Counted from the first letter of the stretch, positions 33,794-45,222 are shown. The stretch: 64,000 nucleotides of DNA from Trichosporon coremiiforme (GCA_039545355.1 BCJJ01000010.1:1290889-1354888); one strand, 5' to 3'. Translations and numbers: made by a program. Notes: generated by a model not told the origin, from the sequence alone.

Positions 33794-34738
33794 CTAGAAC
33801 ATGCCCACGCTGAGCCCGACAGCAATCCTCATCCCGGCCTCCCTGCACTTCTCCTTGTCCTCCTCGTTGATCTCCTTGAGGGCGTACACTCTCTCCTCAG
33901 ACTGGGCCTTGACATTGACGATGACAGTCTCCTCGACCTTCTTCAGCCGCCAACCCGTGGCTATCCGCTCCAGCTGCTTGGCAGCGCCCGCACCGTCGGA
34001 CCCGGCGCAGATCAGAGCCTGGTACGGCCGCCCGTTCAAACGATGCAGCACCGGGTAGAAGCACCGGTCGAAGAAGTCCTTCATTGGTCCACTCATGGCT
34101 GCGAGGTTCTCGGGACAGACGAACAGGTAGCCACTGGCTGTGAGGAGGTCCACGGGGCCGGCGAGCGGTGCGGGCAGTATTCTGATATCGACGTGTCCCT
34201 CGTCTTCAGCTTGGGGATTCTCAGCGGCTGCAGAACTTGTCTCGGAAGACGAGGCGCCCGAGGAGGCTGAAGAGGAAGAGGAAGAGGAAGAGGAAGAGGA
34301 CGGGTCGGAGCCCGCGGGGCCGGAAATCACCCCCGACTTTGATGATGCAGAGATATCCGGACGACTCGCTGATGAGTTGACCGAATCGGGATTCGGTCCT
34401 GTGGACGCCGAGAGCCCTGCGGGGGCGCGGAACTCCGTTGTGCTCCAGCACGCTTGCAGATCTGGGACCTCTTCGGTCGAGCGTTCAAGACCCTCGAGGG
34501 CGCCCCGCACGGCTTCCGCTGCCATCTGCGCTGCTCCGCCTGTTCGTGAGTGGTACACGACGAGCAACGTTCGTCTGTCCCCATGAGCCTTGCTCCAGGC
34601 GTCAACTTGTTCGTCGACGGCCGCCTTGGCTGCGGCCCATTCGCTTGATCGTCTCACTGCATGCCGTATCGGACGACGAGATAGGAGAGTTGGCCGGAGT
34701 CGAGACGGCGAAGACGGCAGAGACGGGAGACGGAACAT
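33794..34738 (-). CDS. Flavodoxin-fold (FMN reductase-like) protein
   Basis: Predicted FMN-binding protein of the flavodoxin / NADPH-dependent FMN reductase superfamily, 314 residues, one exon. The N-terminus (MFRLPSLPSSPSRLRPTLLS with many Arg) looks like a mitochondrial targeting peptide. LLVVYHSRTGGAAQMAAEAV is the first strand and phosphate-binding loop (S-x-T-G-x). After a Ser/Asp-rich low-complexity insert of about 75 residues the fold resumes with ILPAPLAGPVDLLTASGYLF, then CPENLAAMSGPMKDFFDRCF, the P-x-x-x-x-x-x-x-x-K.f.DR.f motif of FMN reductases, and GRPYQALICAGSDGAGAAKQ. The C-terminal helix ends AGMRIAVGLSVGMF. The Ser run is encoded by an imperfect GAAGAG repeat near 34266-34305 (plus strand). 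Physiological substrate unknown. Confidence 0.75.
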   Translation of the reverse strand: MFRLPSLPSSPSRLRPTLLSRRPIRHAVRRSSEWAAAKAAVDEQVDAWSKAHGDRRTLLVVYHSRTGGAAQMAAEAVRGALEGLERSTEEVPDLQACWSTTEFRAPAGLSASTGPNPDSVNSSASRPDISASSKSGVISGPAGSDPSSSSSSSSSSSASSGASSSETSSAAAENPQAEDEGHVDIRILPAPLAGPVDLLTASGYLFVCPENLAAMSGPMKDFFDRCFYPVLHRLNGRPYQALICAGSDGAGAAKQLERIATGWRLKKVEETVIVNVKAQSEERVYALKEINEEDKEKCREAGMRIAVGLSVGMF

Positions 34739-36206
34739 TGTGCCGTGAGTTGTGGGCCGTGTGGGGCGAGGAGGATGGTGCAGATGAGTGAGCGGAAGTG
34801 CGCCTCCGCTAGACGGAGATTCCGGGGAGGACGTCCGCTGACGTATGCATGAGCTTGGCCTGTATGGTGAAAGCTACCCCACACTCGGATCCCTGCGTAA
34901 CGGCGCATAACTCGGCCTCTCGGTAATTTCATCCCACAGTAGTCTGCCATTCCTTGAATTACCCGTGCCCAGGATGTTAAAGGTTGCTCAGGTTGCTCAG
35001 GTAGCTCAGGCCCAGCCATTGTATCTATCTTGTCCGAGCCGTGTCCCGTGCCGTGCGCCTGAGGCGTGCGGTCCAGCCGTGTGTCTGTCTGATTCTATTG
35101 TTTGCTGAATCGGATGCACCCAGAAATCGTTGGCGCGACAGAACTCGAATGCACAGACTGTTGGAACACGACAAGGGGGGGCCGAAAGAAAGAAGCAAGG
35201 TGTGCGTGTACCTTGCCCACACGTTGGGGAGTTTGCGTGGCCCACGGAGGAATGAACATGTGACCACAGTGTTACTTGGGGCAGAGCTGGCCATTACACT
35301 CTCGGCTAATGCCTGGCTAATCGTGCCTTGTACGTTGAAGGGCGCGCGTTATGCTGGGGGGCGGTCTGGGCGTTGTTTCTTGCACCCAGGAACAGCAAGG
35401 GCGTGCACTGTTCGAGGGCAACGGAAGCACGCCGCCATGCATCCGCAGCCACGAGCGACGACGAGTGACTGCGATAGGACGACGAGGGAGCAGGGAGCAC
35501 GCAGACCTAAGAAAGCAAGAGCCGGGGCAATCTCCGTTGAGTCGGAAAACTCCACGGCAGGAGGAATAGCGTCGTGATGGTCCTGATGGGCGCGCCCAGT
35601 GACGGACCGGGCGGATATCGTGGCCCCATCGCTGGTGCTGTCCAATCCCCGCCCACCGATACCAGACACCCAGCGCCCGGACCGCCCACGCGTGATGCGG
35701 GGTACCGCGGGGTAGCGTCAGAAGCGCCTCCTTGCGCCGACAGCTGGCCGCTATCATCCACCGGGCGTCCGTGATATCTTTGCGGGGCAAGGTGTAAGGC
35801 AGCGCTGGGCGGACTGGGCGAGCTCGGCGAGCTGGGCGTCAGATCCAACGCACGCGCACGCACACGGAACAGCGAGTGTCTGCAGGCAGGCGGCCGGCGA
35901 TATAAAGTATAAAGGACGCGCACCGCACGAGTCAAGACGCGCCAGGAATCCCAGAGTTCTCACGCCTGCCCTTCACCCAACTGCGACTGTGACTGCGACT
36001 GCTTGCTCGTTACAGCACTCAGCGGCAATTGCATACCCTTTCCTCCGGTCTTCTGCCCGACGCTTCCCCCACCGCGACGACCCTCAGTTCACCAAGCCGG
36101 CCACCCCTCGATCCTTCCCCTGTATCGACACCCGCTACCTGTATCTTAGCACTTAGACGCTCCTAAACTCACATTCTTCCCCATCCATCCATCCATCCAT
36201 CCCACC
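34739..36206. other. Divergent spacer, flavodoxin-like gene / DIC1
   Basis: About 1.47 kb between divergent start codons. It holds both promoters. The DIC1-proximal 250 bases are CT-rich and contain a TATA-like GATATAAAGTATAAAGG at 35898, and a (CATC)n/(ATCC)n run lies directly before the start codon. No other gene is supported. Confidence 0.5.
36182..36202. repeat. (ATCC)n microsatellite in DIC1 5' leader
   Basis: Five tandem ATCC units immediately upstream of the DIC1 ATG at 36207. Likely transcribed in the 5' leader; no effect can be inferred. Confidence 0.8.
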
Positions 36207-37854
36207 ATGAGCTTAGAGAAGACCGCCGTCGCTGCCGGCATCCCGCCTTCCGCCCCCGTCGTCAAGAAGCCTTACCCCTTCTGGCTCGGAGGTGAGTCAC
36301 CCAACACTCGCGGACACACCGCACGGACGGACTAGAGCTGACAGCAAAGGTGTCGCCGCATCCATTGCCGGTGCCACCACCCACCCCCTCGACCTCACCA
36401 AGGTCCGTCTCCAGGTCACGGGCGAGAAGCACATGATCAATGAGATCAAGAAGACTGTTCAGACTTACGGTGAGTACGCTACTGCGTTGTCGGCCTCCGC
36501 GACGCACGGCTGCGCGGAACGCCGCGCTGCCCACGTCTGCAGACAGACAGGTGGGCGGCCCGGCCGCGTGCCTGCGCTTTCGGCGCTGCATGCGCTGGAC
36601 GCTCGGACTCGCCCACACTGGCTCAGCGAGCGGCCCGGCGACCTCCGTTGCATCCCGAACAGCTCAACCCGTCCCTCCGATTACAGCTGACTTCCAGGCA
36701 TCCGAGGACTCTACGACGGACTGACGGGAACGCTGCTCCGACAGATGACCTACTCGATGATGCGATTCGCGGCGTACGACCAGGTCAAGGGCCTGATGCA
36801 CCAGGGTGAGTCTTTCCCCAGCCTTCTCCGCGATCGCGATCAACACGAGGCGTGCGGCTTCGTGGGCAGCTGTTCGCTTGTAGGCGCTGCCGCTGCCGGT
36901 GCCGCACGCAGCCGCACGCCCTGACCTGAGTCAAATGGATTCAGCAGGGAGACTTGCGGGGCACGCCCACCGCGAGTCTTCGGGTGAAGCCGAGCATCCG
37001 CTGCCGGAGTTCCTTATCGCTCCCTTGCGTGCTTGCCCCTGTTGCGGCACTGCGGCTGCGGCCTGAGCTTCGGCTCTGATCGCCCTCGGCCCTACCTTAC
37101 TGTTGTGTGCTCCCCGCACGGTGCCGGCGGCATTGCGCTCGCCCCACTCCTCCGCTGTTCGACAAGCACCAGTTAACGCGCAGACGCCGGCCCTCCCCCC
37201 GCGTGGAAGATGGGTGTCGCCGGTTCCATCGCCGGAGGTATCGCGGGCACGCTCGGCAACCCTGCCGAGCTCATGATGGTGCGCATGCAGGCCGACCGTG
37301 CCAAGCCGCCAGCTCAGCGCTACAACTACCGCAACTCGGTCCAGGGTCTGTACCGCATGGCCGTTGACGAGGGTATCGCCTCGTGGTTCCGTGGTGTTGG
37401 TCCCAACGCTCTCCGCTCCGTCCTCATGAACGCTTCCCAGCTCGGTGCCTACGATTGGTTCAAGTCCCAGCTCCAGCACTTCATGCAGGACGGCCCCGCT
37501 CTCCACTTCCTCGCCTCGTTCGGTGCCGGTACCTTCGCCACGACTGTCTGCTCGCCCGCCGACGTCCTCAAGTCCCGTATCATGAACGCGTCCAACAATG
37601 AGGGCGTCGCCCAGGTCCTCAAGAACGGTCTCGCCAAGGACGGACCCCTCTTCCTCTTCAAGGGATGGACCCCTGCATGGATTCGTCTTACCCCGACGAC
37701 CATTCTTATCTGTGAGTAAGCGAGCAAGCGACGCGCGCCGCGCGGAGCAGCGCAGCTTCTCAGATTGATGCAAAGCTGACACCCAGTCCTCACCCTCGAG
37801 CAGCTCAAGGCCGGTGTCGACCGCTACCGCAAGGCCGGCGGCACCCTCCTCTAA
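36207..37854 (+). CDS. DIC1: Mitochondrial dicarboxylate carrier
   Basis: Inner-membrane carrier of the SLC25 family exchanging malate or succinate for phosphate. Five exons keep phase: 36207-36291, 36350-36469, 36698-36805, 37184-37711 and 37787-37854, giving 302 residues. The three carrier repeats each carry the PxDxxKxR-type signature: HPLDLTKVRLQV in repeat 1, NPAELMMVRMQADRAKPPAQ in repeat 2 and SPADVLKSRIMNAS in repeat 3. Matching second halves are GIRGLYDGLTGTLLRQMTYS, GIASWFRGVGPNALRSVLMN and GPLFLFKGWTPAWIRLTPTT. NPAELMMVRMQAD and the RQMTYSMMRF contact residues are characteristic of DIC carriers rather than oxoglutarate carriers. The third intron is 378 nt, unusually long here. The last exon ends FLTLEQLKAGVDRYRK. 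Confidence 0.93.
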
Positions 37855-40167
37855 GCGCACCCCCAAGCCGCCTAAGTCGAGGAACTCCCACCCTCACCCT
37901 AAATCTAGCAAACGACCCCGGCGAAACTGTAGAAACGGCCTCATTTGGTTTATGGATGATCCTTATGTGTACGCGGGGCGAGCTGCTAGGTCCGCCTGAT
38001 TACGGCTCGAATAACTGACTTCTGACAGTACTTGGGGAGGGGTTAGCTGACATCGTCGGACTAGGGGCTCGACGAGGGCAGGGGTTAGATGGTCTGACTG
38101 CCGCGCGGAGTGCTCGACCGGCAATCTGATGGAGTATACGCGCCCTGATACTCTCGGTATGCCGGACTCCTCTGCACAAGCTGGCGATATCCCCTCCCCC
38201 AGATCTTACACAGGCTGACGACGTACGCACTGGGCAACAAGCAACGGAACGGATGACGCTCACAATAGCCCGTCGGTGTGCTCTCGATGGGAGCTTCTCA
38301 CAGTCATGCAAGGCGGACTGGCCCTCTTAAGCCGCGCTCTCTCGGACGTCTCACGTCCACCATCTCGCCCTGGCCACTCCTTCGCCGCTGAAAGCTTTGC
38401 AATTCTACGACCCACACTTCGGTGTTCGCAGACAACAGTCTTTCCGCTCGGCTGGGGTACAGCCTGAGAACACGCCCACAGCGACACGACTACCAATTGG
38501 GCGGTGCTCAGACCTCGACCCACCTCTCTAGCCTCTTACGTCTTCTGGTCTCCTCGGGCGCTCGATGGCTCACCGCCTAATCAACCTCCTTCTCGAAAGG
38601 GAGTGGGGAACAGACCCGTTCCTTACACCATCGCATAAGCGACACACTATAAATGAGGATGATTCGGCAGCCTTGGACCATCGGCAGGGAAGGGCGAAGC
38701 TCTGTTAACCAAGCTGGGGAGGCGGCGGGTACGTGCATACGAGTCACCGGGTAGCACATTGAAGGACTGGGGATGTGACTTCCTCCACACGCCTGATACC
38801 TCGTGGTCCACGACCTGATGCACTATGCGACCATGCTGATGCACACATCCAGCACCTCCCACGAGGCTGATGTACTCGCACTCCTCTCGCGCTCTCAGCG
38901 GAACCTTCTCACCTTCCAGCAGCGCCGACCCACCGCTGTACTGACAATAGGCTTCTGACGTTCTTCCATCCACCACTCACCTCAGTCACTCCTTCAAGCT
39001 TCGTCCCCTTCGTGTCCTGGTAAGATAGACGCCTGTGCAAGCTACCTGACCTCAGCACCCTCCCCCTCTTCCTCTGCCGGGTGCGCAGCGCAGGGGTGAT
39101 TCGGCACAATGCGATTTCATCAGCAGACCTTCTAGCCCCGACACTCCTCTGCCCGCCCTGCGCGCCTTGACAGCCACGGGTGCCCACGCCATTGCATCAG
39201 CGGTCATCCAAATGATCCCGGGCTGTCTCCTCTCCCTCCCCGCACGCCCCCACGTTTGCCAGCCAACACCTCCCCCTCCCCTTCGACGCCTCCAGGTCAT
39301 TTACGCCATTGCATGAGCGACACTTTCTTACCTATGATGAACCAGTTGGCAAACTCGGACGTCGAGCTTCGCTGGCGGTACCGGGCATATCCTCATTGCA
39401 TGAACGAATCAGCGCTCTCCCCGGGCTGCCCGCATGCGGGTCTACGTGCGCGTTTGAATCGGCATGACGAGCCGTGCACCCGCACTTCTGGCTGGCTGGC
39501 AGACACGGCACACGACGCAGGACACTTTACACCGACCACCCGATTCTCCTCCCCGCTGCACTCCAGCTTCGACCACAGTCACTCACACTCCTTTTCTCTG
39601 TTCACGTAGGCGGCATTTATCCATTGAATGAGCGTACTGAGCATCCCCGCCGCGTTGTATGCATTATGCTACTTTTCCTACTTGTGCAGGCTGGCATCTA
39701 CTCGAGAGCGTGGGAGGCACTGACGCATGGCTTCGCCAGTCCCAGGCTGTGGTGAGCGATGAGCGAGCAAGCTGTCATCCGGGCTCCTAAACTTCTGCTT
39801 GACAGATAGCCAGGCGTACGCTTGCAGAGTGTGAGACAGAGCGCGACTCCGAGTCGCTGATTGACAACGGAGATCTGAGCGGCGTGTGGCACACACGGTG
39901 CGGGGGGTGCGGCGGAATCTCGCTCCCCCATCAGGCTGGCGAGTCAATCTAGTCCAGCCACCGTCAACTCCATCCGCTGTGGATGCAAGTTATCTCGGCG
40001 GGGTGGCGAAGCTTCCCGTCACCTGGTGAACACCTCTGTCTTCCTCTGGTCCATCATCCATCACCAGCAGGCCGTGCTCACCTGACCACTGCGTCATCAA
40101 CACATCCCCCACCTCCTATTAGCTCACCACCAACCCATCTCTGTTGAAACCAACCCCAACAACCATC
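37855..40167. other. Intergenic stretch with a degenerate 20-25 bp repeated motif
   Basis: About 2.3 kb. No gene is supported on either strand. Between 38620 and 39640 a motif close to ACGCCATTGCATGAGCGACAC recurs five times in the same orientation (near 38625, 39186, 39302, 39389 and 39617), imperfectly and at irregular spacing. The final 60 bases before 40168 (CT- and AAC-rich) look like a leader. It may be an old duplicated region or the remains of a gene. Confidence 0.45.
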
Positions 40168-41283
40168 ATGGACAGCCCCGTCTGCATCCTGCAGCCAGGC
40201 GCTCTAGACGCCCAGCAGCCCCCCGCCGCTCCTCACGGTAACAACGCCCGCGCCGCTCCTCGTGGTGGCATTGTCCCGGCCGTTCCTCGCCCCGGATCCC
40301 AGGACAACAACGGTGCCCGTATTGGAAATGACGGCGCGCCCCATGTTCTCTTCACGAACCCGCACGCCAACCCGCACGGTGCCCATGCCGCTGCCCGAAT
40401 CCGTCTCGCCGCTCGTGCCGCGCCCGGCTTGATGTAATCCGTTGCGGGCAACCCCGTCGCGGTTCTCATCGGCCCCATCCTCGCTGGTATGCTCACCCCC
40501 ACCACAGCGCTGATTTCAGCTCTTCTCTGCTGCGCCCATCTCCTACTCGACGACGCCGAGGTCTCAAGTGACGCCCACGTCGCTCTCTACCTTCGCGTTC
40601 TCTGCACCGCAACCTCGCTTCTGGAGAGCGCGCGCGGTTGGTATCTCATCTCCCTGCTTTTCCTGGCTACCCGCTGTTCCGCCCTTCTTGCCTCGGCTTT
40701 TGCTCGCCCCTCACCCAATGACAAACAGACGGCGCTCGGTACCTTCGAGACAGTTTACAACTTGCTCCTGTTCGATCCCTTCTGGCAAGCCAACCTCTGT
40801 CTCCTCGAGCACAGTGGCATGCCGAGGCCAGCATTGTTGCGCACCCCCTCGATCGTCTATAAACTTCTCTCGACTGTAATGGCTTTGACCGCCCTCACGT
40901 TCGCCATCCACCCCCCTGCCGAGAAGTACCCCGCCATGCTTGTTCCCAAGGTCATCTCTGCTTTGCGCCATGTCGGGATCCTCCTCTCCGTCGCCTTCTT
41001 CCCGCTGTTCGTCGCCGCTTCTTTCCTGGTAGTGGTGGTTCTTCTCGTGCGGGTGTACTGCCTAATGCTTATTAATGAGGATTTGGAACTCCGCATCGTG
41101 CAACAGCAGGCTGAGCAGCGTCGCGCTGAGCGTCGTCTGCGGGAGGCCGAGCGGCGCCAGACTGAGCGTCAGCTTCAGGAGGAGGCGCGCTGGGCGGAAC
41201 TCATGGAGTGCGAGGAGGCCGATCTCGCCTGGAGCTGGATCATGATTCAAGACGAGCACGGGGAGGTTGACTGGGTGCGGTAA
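40168..41283 (+). pseudogene. Unrecognised membrane protein with in-frame stop (cluster gene A)
   Basis: One frame runs from MDSPVCILQPGALDAQQPPA (40168) to a stop at 41281-41283 but is broken by a single TAA at 40435-40437. Before the stop is a Pro/Ala/Asn/His-rich segment (NPHANPHGAHAAARIRLAAR). After it the same frame continues at once with VAGNPVAVLIGPILAGML, a membrane helix with coding-like base use, then several helices (WYLISLLFLATRC, ILLSVAFFPLFVAASFLVVV) and a charged coiled coil (AEQRRAERRLREAERRQTER). No GT-AG intron removes the stop in phase. Either a recent nonsense mutation, stop-codon readthrough, or two separate genes (89 codons, and 264 codons from 40489). Family unknown. 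First of five same-strand genes of similar build. Confidence 0.55.
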
Positions 41284-41747
41284 CAGGGTTCTGTACTCGA
41301 TCCCAGAGACGCCGGAGTGAGTGAAACCGCTGGCCCTGTAAGCGAGCGTGGCAGTGCCTAAGGATAATTCGAAGAAATACTTATAACTCATATCTACCGC
41401 AGAGACTTTGGACCTTATGCATGAACAGTGACTCTACTACGCGCTTTCATCACGCAGAGAGAACAACAGAGCGGGTGATAGGAGGGGAGGTTGCATGGGT
41501 GATGCGAAAGGTGGAGTTGTGTGCATGGCTGACTGGGTGACTGGATGGGATGAATGCTTCAGCCTTCAGCATCTGTCCATCACCCACCCTGACTTGCGCT
41601 TCGACGCCTTTCACCCTTCGCCTCGGCTTTATTGGACTGCAGCTTGTACATCACAGCACGCCCCCCAGCCGCCGCCCCCCTCCCAGCTACCACCTTCCAC
41701 TTGGCATCAGCACTTATCTCCGGCCAGTGAACCGTCACTTACGCGGT
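41284..41747. other. Intergenic spacer
   Basis: About 460 bases between cluster genes A and B. Short frames only; a pyrimidine-rich stretch near 41640-41700 may be promoter or leader of gene B. Confidence 0.45.
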
Positions 41748-42320
41748 ATGGCTTATTCCTTGCTGGCTAGGGCTCCCCGCGAGCTGCAGCTTACGTTTCC
41801 TCTCAGCTTCACTGACCCCAGCCGTCCCCGGCTAGAAATCTCGCTCCCGGTCGCCCCAGCCGCTTGATTTGGGCGAAAGCTGTCTGGCATGATGTCACCA
41901 GTGAGTCAATACTATCAGGGCCGCTGAACGCAGATCTACGCTGGTGCCGCGAAAACGTGGGAGCGTGTTGGTCCTTCCTCGGCCTGAGTATGCGACGTCA
42001 TTGCGCAGTCCTGACCTCAGTTCCTCTCCCAACTCGCGTTGCGCGCTGGCTCAAGCTCGCGATCACCCCAATCTGGGCTCTCACCTGCGGCGCGCTTCTT
42101 TTAATCCGTTTGCACAGCACCCGGTTTGTTCCTTACCCCCCTTGGTGCGCTCGTCTACCGCAATCTGCTCTTTGTGACTGTCTTCGCGGTAATGTTCAAA
42201 GGCTGGGGGGCTGCAGCCTGGCCCCTCGCCGAGCAACTTACGTTTGTCTGGACGCTGGACGACCGGTATGGCACGGCCTGGATGCCGCAGCTTGCGTTCG
42301 GCATTGCCATGATTAGGTAG
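41748..42320 (+). pseudogene. Disrupted membrane-protein gene (cluster gene B)
   Basis: Protein-like pieces lie in three different frames. MAYSLLARAPRELQLTF opens at 41748. A second frame gives LIWAKAVWHDVTN across a well-formed intron (donor GTGAGT at 41892, acceptor GCTGAACGCAG near 41930), then LRWCRENVGACWSFLGLSMR and a helix (LKLAITPIWALTCGALLLIR). Near the CCCCCC run at about 42136 the sense passes to a third frame: LGALVYRNLLFVTVFAVMFK and LAEQLTFVWTLDDRYGTAWM, ending at the TAG at 42318. The shift at a homopolymer could be a sequencing error, but the first shift (near 41865) has no such excuse. I do not recognise the family; helix content resembles the cluster neighbours. Confidence 0.45.
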
Positions 42321-42786
42321 CCTTCGACCATACATTGCCTTCCCTCTGAATTCGGTTTGACCTGGACATTAACGATGCATCTTGTATGCTGCTGCTCGAC
42401 CTTACCATGTATGATACCCAGCCCTGTCAACGCTCACTCGCCTCTAAGTGCTTGGCTTTTGACTGTCGCCTGATCCGAGAGCACCCCTGCATAGCCTGAT
42501 GGGTGATCAGTTTGCGGACATGACCTTGGCCCAGCCAGAATCTAGTCTGTCTGTCGCTCGGGCTGTGACGCTCAATGCAGCTTCCTACCTTGTCCAACGT
42601 CACAAGGCGATGTGTGGCCAAGGAAAGACTCGCCCTTCGCACTCTGCGCACACTCGGCATCCCCACAACTTGGAGCGGACAGTCCATCACGAGCCTTTGC
42701 GCTGACCACTGCGTTCTGTCACCGTCACCTCACTCTCCATCATCTCAGCCCATCCGAGCTCTATCCATTACCTAACACAAATCACC
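42321..42786. other. Intergenic spacer
   Basis: About 465 bases between cluster genes B and C. The last 70 bases before 42787 (ACTCTCCATCATCTCAG to CTAACACAAATCACC) look like a leader. Nothing else is supported. Confidence 0.45.
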
Positions 42787-43352
42787 ATGAACGTCATCAT
42801 CTGCCTCATTATCCCGGTCATCTGGTACTGGGTCCTGATGCTCTTGATCATGGGGCCCTTTCTCTGGGCCTTCCGCAACTTGAGCATCAGGGCAGTCCTG
42901 CTCCGCATTAGGCTGGCAGTCATTCTGGCTGTCCAACCCATCGAAGCGGCTCTGTACGATCGTCTCGGCGGTAAGTTAGCTTGAGCCTCCCCAGTTGACA
43001 CCAGACCCGGCGAACTGGACTGCCTGGAACATCTTGCAGGTGTTCATTGCTCCCAAGCTCGTCGCGGGCCTGAACAAGATGGGCGAGATCGCGTATCAAA
43101 TTGAGCACACACATCGGTGGCCTCAAATGACAAGACGCTGACACGCAAGTTTCGCGCTTCCTCGCCAAGTCCGTAGTCATCAGCATTCAACTGCTGTGCT
43201 GCGCCGCTATTTCCTTCTTCGCCCTTCGATTCTGCATCCGAGAGCTTCGGAGGATGCGCCAACAGGTGTTCGGCAACGGCCAAGGTCACCGCTTGCACCA
43301 GCCCCATGGCCTAATCGTCGGCCTCCAGCAGTGGTGCTTCGCTTTTCTGTAG
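42787..43352 (+). CDS. Unrecognised small membrane protein (cluster gene C)
   Basis: Exon 1 (42787-42971) encodes two close helices (MNVIICLIIPVIWYWVLMLL and a second near AVLLRIRLAVILAVQP). It ends LYDRLGG, and a 38-nt intron with acceptor GTTGACACCAG joins in phase to DPANWTAWNILQVFIAPKLV. The third coding piece starts after GCTGACACGCAAG near 43149, with SRFLAKSVVISIQLLCCAAI and a charged tail (RELRRMRQQVFGNGQ), stopping at 43350-43352. The junction between pieces two and three does not keep phase with the only visible donor (GTGGCC near 43110), so either the intron is non-canonical or the gene is damaged. No known family. Build (helices then basic tail) matches the other cluster genes. 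Confidence 0.5.
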
Positions 43353-44166
43353 CTCTTCATTATTGTAGTTAGAGATGAACTTCCATTCACATTCATGAAG
43401 CTCGGCACAGTCAGGATTCGGATGGTGGCCGGCAATCAATTCACGGACCGGCCCACCTCGTCGCATGCCTGTTCAGCTCGACTCTTGAATTCTGATTCGG
43501 ATGTGTAGGCAATCCTGTCGGACGATCCACTTGTGTGTAGTGGAGGGAGGTTGAGAGGTTGACGAGGAGAGACCGGGGTGGAGTGGCTGTCCATCATCAC
43601 ACCCAATTTCGCCGCCACACTCATCCACCAGTGTGCCCTCGTTGTTGAGCTCCAGGCATGCACGATCATTCGACTCCAGAGGACCTACTTAGAATGTCCC
43701 ATGCATTAGGAAGAGGCTCCACTGTTGATTTGGGTGATGCGCTGATGCACATGCCATCTAACAGACCGTCATTCCTCACACCCGCGCAGCCAGCCGCTCT
43801 CTTGGGCCCCACCCATAGGTGCAGCAACACTTAGCCGGCACAATAAAGGTATAAATGGAGGCGGCGAGGCGCGGCGAGGCGGGGTGAGCAGATCTATATG
43901 GGGAGGCGCGTGTGGTCAGCCTGTGTGTGCGGGTGGACAAGACGTGACGGAAGAAAACGGTGGCCACAGGTGTCCGCTGAAGGCGCGTGAGCCCATCGAG
44001 TGCGCAGTCCCTGTTGTGTGTCGCTCCCAGCACCTCGAGGTACTTCAGCGAACGCATTGTCATCCTTCTTCTCTTCTTCATCCCACTCGCCACCGCTACA
44101 TCTTCAACACCCCCCTACCACCCACGTCCGAACTCCGCATCCACCATCAAGACGTCCAACGGCACA
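43353..44166. other. Intergenic spacer
   Basis: About 810 bases between cluster genes C and D. A GGCGAGGCGCGGCGAGGC direct repeat occurs near 43863. The right end, CT- and CAC-rich, is a likely promoter and leader. No gene is supported. Confidence 0.45.
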
Positions 44167-45222
44167 ATGATGACCAACAAGTTCGCCCATGCAGCCCTCG
44201 GCGCGCTATTCAACGGACTCAAGGCCTTCTTCGCCCCCATGTGGGAGAGTGAGTAGCTCCCTCTAGTGACCAGTGGCAAGCTAAAAACAGACCCCGTTAT
44301 GTTCCACATTGGCGCGGTCCTTATCGCCCTGCTCTTCCACTGGGCGGTTGGCGCGAACTACATCATTCTGTACCCTGACCAGCGTCAGGAGCAGATCAAC
44401 AAGTTCATCGGCTTCGTGCCTCTCTTCTTCGTCCTGGAAGGTATCGTTATCATCAGCATCAAGTGCGGCCTCGCGCACCGCAAGAAGCGCGCAGCCCTCA
44501 AGGCGCACAAGGACCTCGAGGCCGCTACCGGCGACTCCAAGGCGAACGCTGGTGCCACTTCATCTTGCACCCAGCCCTCCATCTTCAACGAGATTGTTGC
44601 TGGCACCCTGAGCCTGGCCGAGCGCCTCGCCAACCCCGCCCTCCTCGCCCGCGCCATCCGTCTTGAGCGTGACAACCTCAACGCGCTCTACCAGAACGAG
44701 CACCGTCAGGAGCAGGGGCGCACCGAGGACCAGCTGAGCACCGAGGACCAGCTGAGCACCGAGGACCAGCTGAGCACCGAGGACCAGCTGAGCACCGAGG
44801 ACCAGCTGAGCACCNNNNNNNNNNNNNNNNNNNNNNNNNACCAGCTGAGCACCGAGGACCAGCTGAGCACCGAGGACCAGCTGAGCACCGAGGACCAGCT
44901 GAGCACCGAGGACCAGCTGAGCACCGAGGACCAGATCGCCAGGGCTGAGCTGGAGATGCAGATCGCGGACCAGGTCGCCCTCGTCGCGCAGCTGCTCACC
45001 ATCGAGTCGTCCGCCCAGGAGGCTGCCTCTGAGCTCGAGGCCGAGCAGCGCCGCGCCGCCCGCCGCGAGCGCGAGCGCCTCGAGCTGCAGGAGCTCTACG
45101 ACAAGTGCGCCAACTGCCGCGCGGCCATTGACCACGGCGCCAGGACCCGCCGCGAGATCCGCTGGTGGATCCGCGCCAGCAAGAAGCACCCCGAGACCGA
45201 GATCTTCTTCGTTAGCAGCTAA
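44167..45222 (+). CDS. Unrecognised membrane protein with (TEDQLS)n repeat (cluster gene D)
   Basis: Exon 1 (44167-44248) encodes MMTNKFAHAALGALFNGLKA. A 42-nt intron ending CTAAAAACAG joins in phase at 44291. Two membrane helices follow: VMFHIGAVLIALLFHWAVGA and GFVPLFFVLEGIVIISIKCG. A basic stretch (HRKKRAALKAHKDLE) suggests the cytosolic side. Then comes a six-residue tandem repeat TEDQLS, interrupted by a 25-base N gap (44815-44839), so the true repeat number and the reading frame across the gap are unknown; both sides are in the same frame if the gap length is right. After the repeat is a long coiled coil (SELEAEQRRAARRERERLEL) with a CANC pair and the tail HPETEIFFVSS. Stop at 45220-45222. 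Family unknown. Confidence 0.7.
44722..44940 (+). repeat. 18-bp tandem repeat coding TEDQLS, with gap
   Basis: Unit ACCGAGGACCAGCTGAGC. Five perfect copies lie before the N gap and four perfect copies plus a partial one after it; a final diverged unit reads TEDQIA. The perfect identity means recent expansion or ongoing homogenisation. Real copy number cannot be read because of the gap. Confidence 0.9.

Noticed and set aside
38620..39640. A CRISPR array or phage-like repeat locus
   Set aside because: This is eukaryotic DNA, and the motif copies are degenerate with irregular spacing.
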